A DNA stretch of 64,000 nucleotides from Bifidobacterium ramosum (GTDB lineage Bacteria > Actinomycetota > Actinomycetes > Actinomycetales > Bifidobacteriaceae). Shown here piece after piece: positions 18,218 through 26,281 of this stretch (position 1 is its first letter; every line of letters begins with the position of its first letter). The DNA is taken from the NCBI RefSeq assembly GCF_009299505.1, contig NZ_WBSM01000009.1, positions 92,895 through 156,894 on the forward strand, in the 5' to 3' direction. The notes beneath the pieces were generated by a model. That model was not told the origin of the DNA, searched no databases, and saw only the letters and a list, made by a program, of their open reading frames with translations. The position numbers and the translations under genes were made by a program.

Positions 18218-20122
18218 CTATGCCCCGATCAGGCTGAGCATCTGCGGCACGCTCTTCTTGCCGAACTCGACCTTCTGCTCGCCGCCTTGATTGATGACGA
18301 TGCACGGCACACTCATCGCGCCATACTGGTCCTTGAGCTCGGGGAAGTGCGAGATGTCGTACGCCTCCGCCCGCACACCGGGATTGAGCGACGCGATGCG
18401 CTGCGAAGCGAGCACCGTCTCCGGGCACATCGTGCAGGTGAGCGACACCAGAATCATGATGTCGGTCGGGCTGGCCGCCACCGCACGCTCACGCAGGTCG
18501 TCGTCCAACGGCTGACCCGGGCCGGCCGCGTTGTACAGTCCCAGCACGAACGAGTTGAACTCATGGCCGCTCGGCACACCGTGAAACGCAAGTCCGGTGA
18601 AGGTAAGCCGTTCAGCCGACTCGTCCCACGCGCATAGCCGCACGGCAGGGCGAGCGACCGGCAGCAGCCCAGCCGGATCGAACTCGGCGCGGCCAGACTC
18701 ATCCAGCGATCCATACACCGGCAGTTCGGTACCGGAGTCGTCGGGCAACACGATCGTCGCCGGCTCGCCGACCACCAGCGACGTCGGCACGCTCTCGCCG
18801 TCAACGGCCGAAACCAAACCGGCCGCATCGATCGCGACCGAGTTCAGCTTACCGCCGGACAGCGCGACCATCTCACCGATGAATCCCTGCAATTCCGCGG
18901 ACAGCGGGGTGTCGTCCAGCTCCAGCACGAGCGTGACCGGCCGGGTCATACGGCCGAAGACGACGCCGAGCTGCTGCTTGATCGCGGCGGAGAACAGTTC
19001 GCCGGGTTTCTTCGCGGTCTGTACGGCGGCCGCAGCGGCATCCGCACTGCGCTTGACCGGTGCAGGAGCCGGCGTGGTGCCAGCGTTCGCAGCGGCGCTT
19101 ACGTTTGCAGCAGCAGCGGCTTCGGCCTGCTCATACGCGCTCGTGGTCGGACGCGGCGGCACGAGTCCGGTCTTCTCGCTCATCGACTTCGCATACCGCT
19201 CGAGTTCGACGGCCGCGATCGCACCGTCGGCCGTCGCGGTGACGACCTGACGCAGGTTCTTGACACGCAGATCACCGGCCGCATACACGCCCGGCACCGA
19301 CGTTTCGAGATAGCCGTGCGTGACCACGTATCCATGATCGTCGAGTTCGACGATACCGCGCACGAGATCGGTCGCCGGCACGTATCCGGCGAATACGAAC
19401 ACGCCGAACGTGCCGTCATCGGCCGGCTTCCACGTCTCCGTCTCCCCGGTCGAAACGTTGCGGATCGTCGCCTCGCGCAGACCGCCCTGACCGGCCGTCA
19501 CGCCGTCGAGCACCGTGTTGTAGCGCACGTCGATCTTCGGGTTCTTCTTCGCTTCCGCCGCGACGGACGCGTCGCAGGTGAAGTCCGGCTCGCGTACGAG
19601 CACGGTGACCTTGCTCGCGTACTTGGTAAGGAATACGGATTCCTCGGCCGCCGCGAATCCGCCGCCGATCACCAGCACTTCGCGACCGGTGAAGAACTCG
19701 CCGTCGCAGGTGGCGCAGTAGGCCACGCCGCGGCCGGCGTACTCGGCCTCGCCTTCAAACCCAAGCCGCCGCGGGGACGCGCCGGTGGCGAGCACGATGC
19801 CGAACGTACGCAGGTCGCCGCGCGAAGTGTGCACGGTCTTGATGTCGCCGTTCACGTCAAGACCGGTAGCCTCCGCGGAGAGGAATTCCGCGCCGAAATC
19901 GCGAGCCTGCTGACGCATGGTCTGAGTGAGCGCGCGGCCGGTCGTGCGGCCGACGCCCGGGTAGTTCACGACTTCGTTGGTGATGGTGATCTGCCCGCCG
20001 AAATCATCCTTCTCGAGCACGAGCACACGGTAGCGAGCGCGCGCAAGGTACAGACCCGCGGTGAGTCCCGCCGGGCCGCCGCCGATCACCACCACGTCAT
20101 ACAGATTGCTGGTGTCAGTCAT
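18218..20122 (-). CDS. Thioredoxin reductase fused to a C-terminal AhpF-type thioredoxin domain
   Basis: A 634-residue flavoprotein. Residues 1 to about 320 are a TrxB-like domain: FAD-binding GGGPAGLTAG near the N-terminus, redox-active CATC near residue 137, and an NAD(P)H-binding GGGFAAAEE. After an Ala/Pro-rich linker (about 330-370) comes a double thioredoxin-fold domain with CTMC near residue 562, like the N-terminal domain of AhpF. In classical AhpF that domain precedes the reductase part, so the order here is reversed. It probably passes electrons from NAD(P)H to AhpC, whose gene lies directly upstream. AAGGAG precedes the start. Confidence 0.88.
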   Translation of the reverse strand: MTDTSNLYDVVVIGGGPAGLTAGLYLARARYRVLVLEKDDFGGQITITNEVVNYPGVGRTTGRALTQTMRQQARDFGAEFLSAEATGLDVNGDIKTVHTSRGDLRTFGIVLATGASPRRLGFEGEAEYAGRGVAYCATCDGEFFTGREVLVIGGGFAAAEESVFLTKYASKVTVLVREPDFTCDASVAAEAKKNPKIDVRYNTVLDGVTAGQGGLREATIRNVSTGETETWKPADDGTFGVFVFAGYVPATDLVRGIVELDDHGYVVTHGYLETSVPGVYAAGDLRVKNLRQVVTATADGAIAAVELERYAKSMSEKTGLVPPRPTTSAYEQAEAAAAANVSAAANAGTTPAPAPVKRSADAAAAAVQTAKKPGELFSAAIKQQLGVVFGRMTRPVTLVLELDDTPLSAELQGFIGEMVALSGGKLNSVAIDAAGLVSAVDGESVPTSLVVGEPATIVLPDDSGTELPVYGSLDESGRAEFDPAGLLPVARPAVRLCAWDESAERLTFTGLAFHGVPSGHEFNSFVLGLYNAAGPGQPLDDDLRERAVAASPTDIMILVSLTCTMCPETVLASQRIASLNPGVRAEAYDISHFPELKDQYGAMSVPCIVINQGGEQKVEFGKKSVPQMLSLIGA

Positions 20123-20174
20123 ACAAACTCCTTTACACAGACACAGGAAACGACATAGGAAACCGAGATGAAAA

Positions 20175-20198
20175 CGGCTCCCTCACTTGAGGGAGCCG
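20175..20198 (-). terminator. Terminator/attenuator between ahpC and its reductase gene
   Basis: 11-bp stem CGGCTCCCTCA / TGAGGGAGCCG with a 2-nt loop, followed on the minus strand by TTTTC. It lies between ahpC and the downstream reductase gene, so it may set a higher level of AhpC than of the reductase. Confidence 0.75.
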
Positions 20199-20213
20199 CG
20201 GAATACGTCACGA

Positions 20214-20777
20214 TCAGAGCAGGCCGACCAGATCGAGGCTCGGCTCGATCGTGTCCTCACCCGGCTGCCACTTGGCCGGGCAGACCTGATCGCCGTGCTC
20301 GTACACGAACTGCGACGCCTGCACGCGGCGCAGCAGCTCGTCCGCGTTGCGGCCGACGTTCGAGGAGATGACCTCGTACGCCACGACCTTGCCCTCAGGA
20401 TTCACGATGAAGTCGCCACGCTCGGCCATGCCGTCCGCCTCGTTGTAGGTGTCGAGGTCGCGCGCGAGCAGCGCGGTCGGATCGGCCAGCATCGGGTACT
20501 GGATCTTCGCGATCTTCTCGTTCGCGTCGTGCCACGCCTTGTGCACGAAATGCGTGTCGCAGGACACGGAGTAGATCTCGCAGCCGATCTTCTTGAAATC
20601 CTCGTACTTCGCGGCGAGGTCTTCAAGCTCGGTCGGGCACACGAACGTGAAGTCGGCCGGGTAGAAGAAGAACACGGACCAGTGGCCAAGCACGTCAGCC
20701 TTAGTCACCTCGTGGAATTCGTTGTTCTGGAAGGCCTGCACCTTGAAATCGGTGAGCTCGTGCTGCAGCAGGGTCAT
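20214..20777 (-). CDS. ahpC: Alkyl hydroperoxide reductase subunit C (2-Cys peroxiredoxin)
   Basis: A 187-residue AhpC. The peroxidatic Cys lies in FYPADFTFVCPTELED (about residue 46), and the resolving Cys in DQVCPAKW (about 165). It reduces organic and hydrogen peroxides in the cytoplasm. The second of two adjacent ATGs is chosen: GAAAGGA is then 7 bp away and the protein begins MTLLQ as usual. First gene of a two-gene unit with the fused reductase that recycles it. Confidence 0.93.
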   Translation of the reverse strand: MTLLQHELTDFKVQAFQNNEFHEVTKADVLGHWSVFFFYPADFTFVCPTELEDLAAKYEDFKKIGCEIYSVSCDTHFVHKAWHDANEKIAKIQYPMLADPTALLARDLDTYNEADGMAERGDFIVNPEGKVVAYEVISSNVGRNADELLRRVQASQFVYEHGDQVCPAKWQPGEDTIEPSLDLVGLL

Positions 20778-20956
20778 CATCGTTCCTTTCGTAAAATCAC
20801 CGCCCGGCCGTAAGCCGCCGGGCACCACATCTATCGTATCCTGATCGGCCTCGCCGCGCCGAGCCCTGCGCCGGCAGCGCACATGAGAATAATCACACCC
20901 GGTTTCGCGCTACGATACCGATTAAGATGAGAGCGAACCAACTTCTGGAGGCACAT

Positions 20957-21625
20957 ATGGCAGAAGAGTCGACCGCAAACGCAACGTGGAGCCGCATGCT
21001 GGCTGGCAACCGTCGGTTCGCCGAGGGTAAGCCGGAGCATCCGTGGCAGGACGAGACGACGCGCGAGTCGCTGATCGACCGGCAGAATCCAGACGCGGCC
21101 GTGCTGGCGTGCTCGGATTCACGCGTGCCGCCGGAAATCGTTTTCGACGCCGGGCTGGGTGATCTGTTCACGGTGCGCACGGCCGGGCAGATTCTCGATG
21201 ATGCAGTGGTTGCGTCGCTGGAGTATGCCGTGAGCAAGCTGCATGTGAGTCTGCTGGTGATTCTCGGACACGAGGGTTGCGGTGCGATCGATATGGCCGC
21301 GCGTGAATTGGACGAGATGATCGAAGCGACGACGGCCGAAGCTGCCGGTTCGTTGGAGGCCGCGGATGCGATGGACGATCTGGCGGATCGTATCGCTTCG
21401 GCCGACTCGATTATGCTGCGCACGGCGGGGATTTCCGTGTGGCAGGCGCGCGAGGCGGAACTGGACGCGCATGAGGATTTCGAGCGGGTGCATGTGGCGC
21501 ACACGATCGAGGAGCTGGTCACGCGGTCCGAGGTGATTCAGGACGCGCTGGCCCACGATCGGCTCATGATCGTCGGCGCGCGCTACCAGCTCTCCACCGG
21601 CAAAGTCGAGGTGCTCAGCTTCTAG
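20957..21625 (+). CDS. Beta-carbonic anhydrase
   Basis: A 222-residue beta-class carbonic anhydrase. The zinc ligands are visible as ACSDSR (Cys, and the Asp/Arg dyad) and GHEGCGA (His, Cys). It interconverts CO2 and bicarbonate, supplying bicarbonate for carboxylations. ATG 20957 is chosen after CTGGAGGC. It is divergent from ahpC and 57 bp before the CNNM-family gene. Confidence 0.9.
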   Translation: MAEESTANATWSRMLAGNRRFAEGKPEHPWQDETTRESLIDRQNPDAAVLACSDSRVPPEIVFDAGLGDLFTVRTAGQILDDAVVASLEYAVSKLHVSLLVILGHEGCGAIDMAARELDEMIEATTAEAAGSLEAADAMDDLADRIASADSIMLRTAGISVWQAREAELDAHEDFERVHVAHTIEELVTRSEVIQDALAHDRLMIVGARYQLSTGKVEVLSF

Positions 21626-21682
21626 GGCCCGCGTAACCCCAAACCCGCCCGATTGACGTGCCACACCTCTAGAGTGGAGGTC

Positions 21683-23008
21683 ATGTCACTTGGTATGAAC
21701 ATCCTCCTGATCTTCGTCTTCCTCCTGCTCGGTTCCATCTTCTCCGGCACCGAACTCGCGCTCGTCTCGCTGCGCGGCTCGCAGGTCGACCAAATGGAAC
21801 AGGAGGATGCCCGCGGCGCCCGCGTGGCGAAGATCGCCCGCGACCCGAACACGTTCCTGTCCACCGTGCAGATCGGCGTCACGCTCTGCGGCTTCCTGTC
21901 CGCATCGTTCGGCGAATCGTCGATCTCCCCGTACATCGTGCCCGTCGTCGAAAGCTGGGGCGTGCCCGCGCACATCGCCGCGCCGCTGACCACCATCAGC
22001 CTCACGCTCATCATCTCGTACTGCTCGATCGTGATCTCGGAAATGGTGCCGAAGCGCATCGCCATGCAGCGCACCGAGCAGATCGCGCGCGCCGTCGTGC
22101 CCGCGATCGACATCTTCGCGACGATCTGCCGTCCGATCATCTGGCTCATCGGCAAGAACACAAACGGTATCGTCCGTCTGCTCGGCTTCGATCCGAACGA
22201 AACGGAAAGTGAAGTCTCGGACGACGAGCTGCGCGTGCTGGTCAATACGAACACGTCGCTGAGCAAGGACGAACGCACGATCCTGGACGACGTGTTCGAC
22301 GCGTCCGAAACGATCGTGGCCGAGGTCATGCGCCCGCGTGCGGACGTCGTGTTCCTCGACGGTTCGCAGTCGATCGCCGACGCGGCTGCATACGTTCGCG
22401 AGATGCCGTACTCGCGCTACCCGGTCACCGGCAAGGACTTCGACGACGTGATCGGCTTCGTGCACGTGCGCGACCTGCTCGACGTGCGCGACCCGAACGC
22501 GAAGACCGTGGCCGACGTGACGCGCGAGGGGATCTCGCTGCCGGGCACGTCGAAGCTGCTGCCGAGCCTATCGCTGCTGCGCAAGCGCGGCATTCACCTC
22601 GCCGTGGTCATCGATGAATACGGTGGCACCGACGGCATCGTCACGCTCGAGGACATGACCGAGGAGCTCGTGGGCGACATCCGCGACGAGTACGATCTGC
22701 CGGAGGAGTCGAGCAAGACCGGGAAGAACGGGCGCACCGCGTTCGTGAACGGCGTGGCCACGGTGGACGGCGGCATGACGATCGAGGACTTCGACGATCT
22801 GACCGGCATCGAGCTCGAAGACGGCCCGTACGAGACGGTGGCCGGCTATTTCCTTGCGCACACCGGCAAGATGGGCGAGGAAGGCGACGTGCTGCACTCC
22901 GACGACGGCTACGACATGGTGATCACGAAGGTTGACGGCCGACGGATCGAAACGCTGGAGGTGCGGAAGGCCGGCGCACCGGATCACGCACCGGAGATCA
23001 AGGCGTAA
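21683..23008 (+). CDS. CNNM/CorC (HlyC)-family membrane protein
   Basis: A 441-residue hemolysin-family protein. It has an N-terminal DUF21/CNNM domain with about four membrane helices (residues 1-170), a CBS-domain pair (about 210-330, with VDLLDV-like and VVIDEYGGTDGIVTLED segments) and a C-terminal CorC_HlyC FAD-like fold. Family members act in Mg2+/Co2+ export or homeostasis; the haemolysin name is historical. GTGGAGG stands only 2-3 bp before the chosen ATG, so a start at ATG 21695 is possible. A family B hairpin with a T-run terminates it. Confidence 0.83.
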   Translation: MSLGMNILLIFVFLLLGSIFSGTELALVSLRGSQVDQMEQEDARGARVAKIARDPNTFLSTVQIGVTLCGFLSASFGESSISPYIVPVVESWGVPAHIAAPLTTISLTLIISYCSIVISEMVPKRIAMQRTEQIARAVVPAIDIFATICRPIIWLIGKNTNGIVRLLGFDPNETESEVSDDELRVLVNTNTSLSKDERTILDDVFDASETIVAEVMRPRADVVFLDGSQSIADAAAYVREMPYSRYPVTGKDFDDVIGFVHVRDLLDVRDPNAKTVADVTREGISLPGTSKLLPSLSLLRKRGIHLAVVIDEYGGTDGIVTLEDMTEELVGDIRDEYDLPEESSKTGKNGRTAFVNGVATVDGGMTIEDFDDLTGIELEDGPYETVAGYFLAHTGKMGEEGDVLHSDDGYDMVITKVDGRRIETLEVRKAGAPDHAPEIKA

Positions 23009-23092
23009 AGCGGCCAGCGTGTCCGGGCCGGCTTGCTTACGTCGGCGAGCTACGGGCGCGCGTCCGGCAAGCTGCAGCCTTCTGCGGAATCG

Positions 23093-23267
23093 AAAGGCCG
23101 TAACTCAACAGGATCTCGCTCCTGATGTTGAGTTACGGCCTTTTTGACTGTCCGAAACGACCGTAACTCAACACTATTTCGCCTCTACTGTTGAGTTACG
23201 GTCGTTGTAGGGTCCTGAAACGACCGTAACTCAACATGATTGGATGGTTGATGTTGAGTTACGGTCG
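23093..23267. repeat. Family B: three palindromic repeats
   Basis: Hairpins at 23093-23143, 23156-23206 and 23221-23267 with arms GACCGTAACTCAACA and TGTTGAGTTACGGTC. The first has GGCC ends followed by TTTTT, a good terminator for the CNNM gene. The rest of the gap to 23454 shows GGTC/ACGACGG-rich sequence and a possible dps promoter near TAGAGTGGATATA (23402). Confidence 0.8.
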
Positions 23268-23454
23268 CGCGGTCATGACGGATGCGGTCATGACGGGCAT
23301 GATCACGACGGTGCGGACGGACGGTGTGGACGAACGATGCGGTCACGACGGTGTGGGATACGCCACTGCCGGGCCGCGCACGGCGCACGGCCGCGACGTG
23401 TAGAGTGGATATACCCGGCTCCCACACGGGGCCGCCGATCGAAAGGAGCAAGTC

Positions 23455-23934
23455 ATGACGCTTGCATTCGTTGTTCCCGGACTCGACGAGGCCACGTCCG
23501 AAAAGGCCATCGCCATCCTGCAGAATCGCCTCAGCCAGGAGCAGGAGGCCGCGCTGGTGCTCAAGCACGCGCACTGGAACGTGACCGGCCCGAACTTCAT
23601 CGCCGTGCACGAGATGCTCGACCCCGAGGTCGAATCCGTGCTGGCTCAGGCCGACGAGACGGCCGAGCGCATCGCCACGCTGGGCGGCACCCCGGACGGT
23701 CGCGCGGATGCGATCGTGCGCAACCGCACGTGGAAGCCGTTCGATGTCGAAGGCCGCGCCGGCACCACCGCGTATCTTGAGGCGCTCATCGAGTACTACG
23801 ATGCGTTCATCGCCGAGGATCGTCGCGCGGTGGCCGAACTGGACGAGCTGGATTTCGTGAGCTCCAACATCATCCAGGATCACGTGCAGCAGCTCGAGAA
23901 GTTTCACTGGTTCATGCGCTCTCACCTTGCGTGA
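23455..23934 (+). CDS. dps: Dps/ferritin-like DNA-protection protein
   Basis: A 159-residue Dps-family protein. The inter-subunit ferroxidase motif is visible as KHAHWNVTGPNFIAVHEMLD (His, His, Asp/Glu). Such proteins form 12-mers that oxidise and store iron with peroxide and bind DNA. AAAGGAGC precedes the ATG. Placement near ahpC and its reductase groups three oxidative-stress genes within about 6 kb, though on different transcripts. A family B hairpin with a T-run (23956-24006) follows. Confidence 0.9.
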   Translation: MTLAFVVPGLDEATSEKAIAILQNRLSQEQEAALVLKHAHWNVTGPNFIAVHEMLDPEVESVLAQADETAERIATLGGTPDGRADAIVRNRTWKPFDVEGRAGTTAYLEALIEYYDAFIAEDRRAVAELDELDFVSSNIIQDHVQQLEKFHWFMRSHLA

Positions 23935-23955
23935 GTAAGCGCAATCACACACGAT

Positions 23956-24129
23956 AACGACCGTAACTCAGCAAGATTCGCTCTTCGATGTTGAGTTACG
24001 GCCGTTTTTTACGGCTTACACGACCGTAACTCAACACAATCCGGTCCTTGATGTTGAGTTACGGTCTTCGTGACTTCCGAAAACGACCGTAACTCAACGA
24101 TATCCCGACTGTACTGTTGAGTTACGGCC
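23956..24129. repeat. Family B: three more palindromic repeats
   Basis: Hairpins at 23956-24006 (followed by TTTT, terminator for dps), 24021-24066 and 24085-24129. The last arm supplies the stop codon (TAA, 24124-24122) of the metallopeptidase gene on the minus strand, so the repeat has entered, or set, the end of a coding region. Confidence 0.8.
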
Positions 24130-24733
24130 TCCCCATCACCGGCTGCTGATTCAATTCCCGCCTCAGCTGCCGCCAGTTCGGCTGATACGTATCCATCCGC
24201 CGCTGGAACTCGACACCGTGCCCACGTGTGTTCCACAGGTGCGTCATCTCGTGCACAAGCACGGATTCCAAGAATCTCGGATCCATCAGTCCGAGCTGTA
24301 GGTTCAGCCGTATGCGCCCGGTTTTCGGCGTGCACGATCCCCATCGCGAAGTCATGACGCGCAACGTGACATGCGTCGGCGTACGCCCGATGATCGGCCC
24401 CCACTCGGCGATCAGCCCTGGCAGCACCGCGTTGATCACCGCCGCGGCCTGCCGCCGCCGCTCGTCCGTCCACATCATCCGCGGATCCTCACGCACGTCA
24501 CGCAACTGCGTCAACCGTACCCGCTGCCGCGCGATCCAATCCCGCCGTCCGCGCACGAAATCAACGATCTGTCGTTCGTTCATGCGCATCGGTGCGGAAA
24601 TCTCCACTCGACCGTCCGCCGGTCGTACGCGCAGATACATGTTCTTGATCGACTTGCGCGTCACCGTCACGTCCAGTCCGTCAATGGTCATGGTTTGCGG
24701 CGCACGCGGGGCGGTTGATCGACGAAATGGCAT
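24122..24733 (-). CDS. YgjP-like zinc metallopeptidase (M48-related)
   Basis: A 203-residue protein of the YgjP/DUF45 family. It has the zinc motif HEMTHLWNTRGH (HExxH plus a downstream His) near residue 160 and the SRWGSCTPKTG motif before it. The family is widespread; its substrate is poorly known. No strong ribosome binding site is seen; ATG 24733 is preferred because the conserved domain starts soon after, but a start at MTIDGLDV is possible. It ends inside a family B palindrome. About 100 bp separate it from the upstream acyltransferase-like gene on the same strand. Confidence 0.75.
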   Translation of the reverse strand: MPFRRSTAPRAPQTMTIDGLDVTVTRKSIKNMYLRVRPADGRVEISAPMRMNERQIVDFVRGRRDWIARQRVRLTQLRDVREDPRMMWTDERRRQAAAVINAVLPGLIAEWGPIIGRTPTHVTLRVMTSRWGSCTPKTGRIRLNLQLGLMDPRFLESVLVHEMTHLWNTRGHGVEFQRRMDTYQPNWRQLRRELNQQPVMGRP

Positions 24734-24830
24734 ACGACCATTGTCACGCAGCAACGGACACAGACCGCCAGCCAGACCGTCAACGGTCACCAGTCGTCAA
24801 TCATCTGCCGCCAGTCAACCAGTCAGACTG

Positions 24831-25742
24831 TCACCGCAACCGACCGATGCCGATGCCGACCTTGCCGCCGTCAAGCAGAAACTGCTTCATGGCGCGCTGC
24901 AGCGACGTCCGCTCCGGCAGATCCGCAATCGGCGCGGGATCCCGTTGGAATACCCATTCGCGCCAATCTTGCGCGTCCGGCCGAGTCTCGAGAATGTCGA
25001 ACCGGTGCTGGAAGTCGAGGATGTGCGCATGCTCCGGCAGCAGCTGTTCGAGCGCGGGGGAGAGCAGCCACGACTCGCACATGTACGGCACGCCGGGCCA
25101 GTCCGGGAAGAACCGCGCGAAGAACGAACGCGAACGGGCAATGGACTGGTCGCAGTGGTCCGGGTCGAGATGCGCGTCGGACGGAATGTGCAGATTGATG
25201 ACGCGCGGCACTCCGGCGACCGACGGCACATCCTTCGCGTCGCAGGCCAGTTCGAATTCGAGGTTGCTGAGGCGGAACAGTCGCGTGCTCAGCTGACGGT
25301 ACGTCCAGAAATCGCGATCGAATCCGTAATCGCCGTAACTGACCTTGTGTTCTTCGACGAATCGCGTGAAACACGCCATGGTGGAGTCGAATACGTTGTC
25401 AGGAATGCCGAGACGGCAGTATTCCGGGAACGTGTAGGCGCCGGCCGCGTAGAGCATCCAGTACAGCATGCGGAAACCGCACGGATCGTCGCCGAGCATG
25501 GATTTCAAGGTCTGCCACGATTCGACGCGTCGCTCCGGATTGGCGAGGCCCTGCACCGCATCCATACCGTCTGCGGGCAACGATTCGCCGTTGGCCTCCA
25601 GATCGCGCATCACGGTATCGACTTCGTCGGGCAAGCCGATACGTTCAACCACCTGCCCGACCGTTAATGTCACGCCGGACATGGTTGGGTCGGCAGGCAT
25701 GGTACGACCATTGTGTTCGATGCAATTACGCATCCCATTCAT
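24831..25742 (-). CDS. Acyltransferase-like protein (NAT_N/GNAT_C type)
   Basis: A 303-residue protein. Its organisation resembles a family of predicted N-acyltransferases made of an N-terminal helical domain (about 1-140) and a GNAT-like C-terminal domain, with motifs such as INLHIPSDAHL and FFPDWPG. The latter suggests a beta-strand-rich acceptor/acyl-CoA site. No catalytic role is proven. ATG 25742 is chosen because AGGAAGAG precedes it. Likely cytoplasmic. Family assignment is from overall pattern and is moderate. Confidence 0.6.
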   Translation of the reverse strand: MNGMRNCIEHNGRTMPADPTMSGVTLTVGQVVERIGLPDEVDTVMRDLEANGESLPADGMDAVQGLANPERRVESWQTLKSMLGDDPCGFRMLYWMLYAAGAYTFPEYCRLGIPDNVFDSTMACFTRFVEEHKVSYGDYGFDRDFWTYRQLSTRLFRLSNLEFELACDAKDVPSVAGVPRVINLHIPSDAHLDPDHCDQSIARSRSFFARFFPDWPGVPYMCESWLLSPALEQLLPEHAHILDFQHRFDILETRPDAQDWREWVFQRDPAPIADLPERTSLQRAMKQFLLDGGKVGIGIGRLR

Positions 25743-25923
25743 TACTGCTCTCTTCCTCATGGGATTTGCGTGATCGACTCTACCAGTCGGTACACGTGAC
25801 GCAAAGCGGTTGCCCTTATAGTGGTTATGTTGACTATTACTCGGTATTGGTTACGGTTGGCTGCCGTTGGTTTGCCGTTGCCGCCCGCCGATTATCGCGC
25901 GACACGCCGATGACACTGCCGAA

Positions 25924-25951
25924 TTGACATACGGAAGGTCTCTGGTAATCT
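25924..25951 (+). promoter_or_regulatory. Promoter of the tRNA-Ile/tRNA-Ala unit
   Basis: TTGACA (25924-25929), a 16-bp spacer and TAATCT (25946-25951), ending about 33 bp before tRNA-Ile: a near-consensus sigma-70-type promoter. Confidence 0.7.
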
Positions 25952-25983
25952 AGTCGATTGTGCGCTTTTGAAGCGTATGGATC

Positions 25984-26057
25984 GGGCCCGTAGCTCAGGT
26001 GGTTAGAGCGCATCCCTGATAAGGATGAGGTCGGAGGTTCAAGTCCTCCCGGGCCCA
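25984..26057 (+). tRNA. tRNA-Ile (GAT)
   Basis: 74 nt with full cloverleaf: acceptor GGGCCCG/CGGGCCC plus A, D-loop AGCTCAGGTGGTTAGAGC, anticodon GAT at 26018-26020, T-loop GTTCAAGTC. CCA is not encoded. It is followed 53 bp later by tRNA-Ala. Confidence 0.96.
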
Positions 26058-26110
26058 CAGGAAAAATGAAGCGGCCATGTGCCGCTCTTTTTTTCTAACT
26101 ACCCAGATTT

Positions 26111-26183
26111 GGGGCATTGGCGCAGCTGGTAGCGCATCTGCTTTGCAAGCAGAGGGTCGCCGGTTCGAACCCGGCATGCTCCA
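26111..26183 (+). tRNA. tRNA-Ala (TGC), integration target
   Basis: 73 nt: acceptor GGGGCAT/ATGCTCC plus A, anticodon TGC at 26144-26146, T-loop GTTCGAACC. Its last 17 nt are the start of an 18-bp repeat found again at 31224, so an integrative element has used it as attachment site and left the tRNA intact. The hairpin CCCCGGAATCG.../...GGGG at 26198-26222 is a terminator brought by the element; the displaced host version is at 31255-31279. Confidence 0.96.
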
Positions 26184-26184
26184 C
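26167..26184. other. attL (attachment site, left)
   Basis: GAACCCGGCATGCTCCAC, comprising the last 17 nt of tRNA-Ala plus C; exact match to 31224-31241. Confidence 0.85.
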
Positions 26185-26240
26185 AACACAACAAGAAACC
26201 CCGGAATCGCAAGGTTCCGGGGTTTCTTTTTTGCTGTTCA

Positions 26241-26262
26241 TAGGGTCGTTGGTAGGGTCGTT
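26241..26262. promoter_or_regulatory. Candidate integrase arm sites
   Basis: TAGGGTCGTT occurs twice (26241-26250, 26253-26262) just before the integrase gene and once near the other end of the element (31167-31176). Repeats at both ends of a tyrosine-recombinase element are typical of arm-type integrase binding sites. They also lie where the integrase promoter should be. Confidence 0.5.
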
Positions 26263-26281
26263 TTCTGCTACGATTTGAGGC

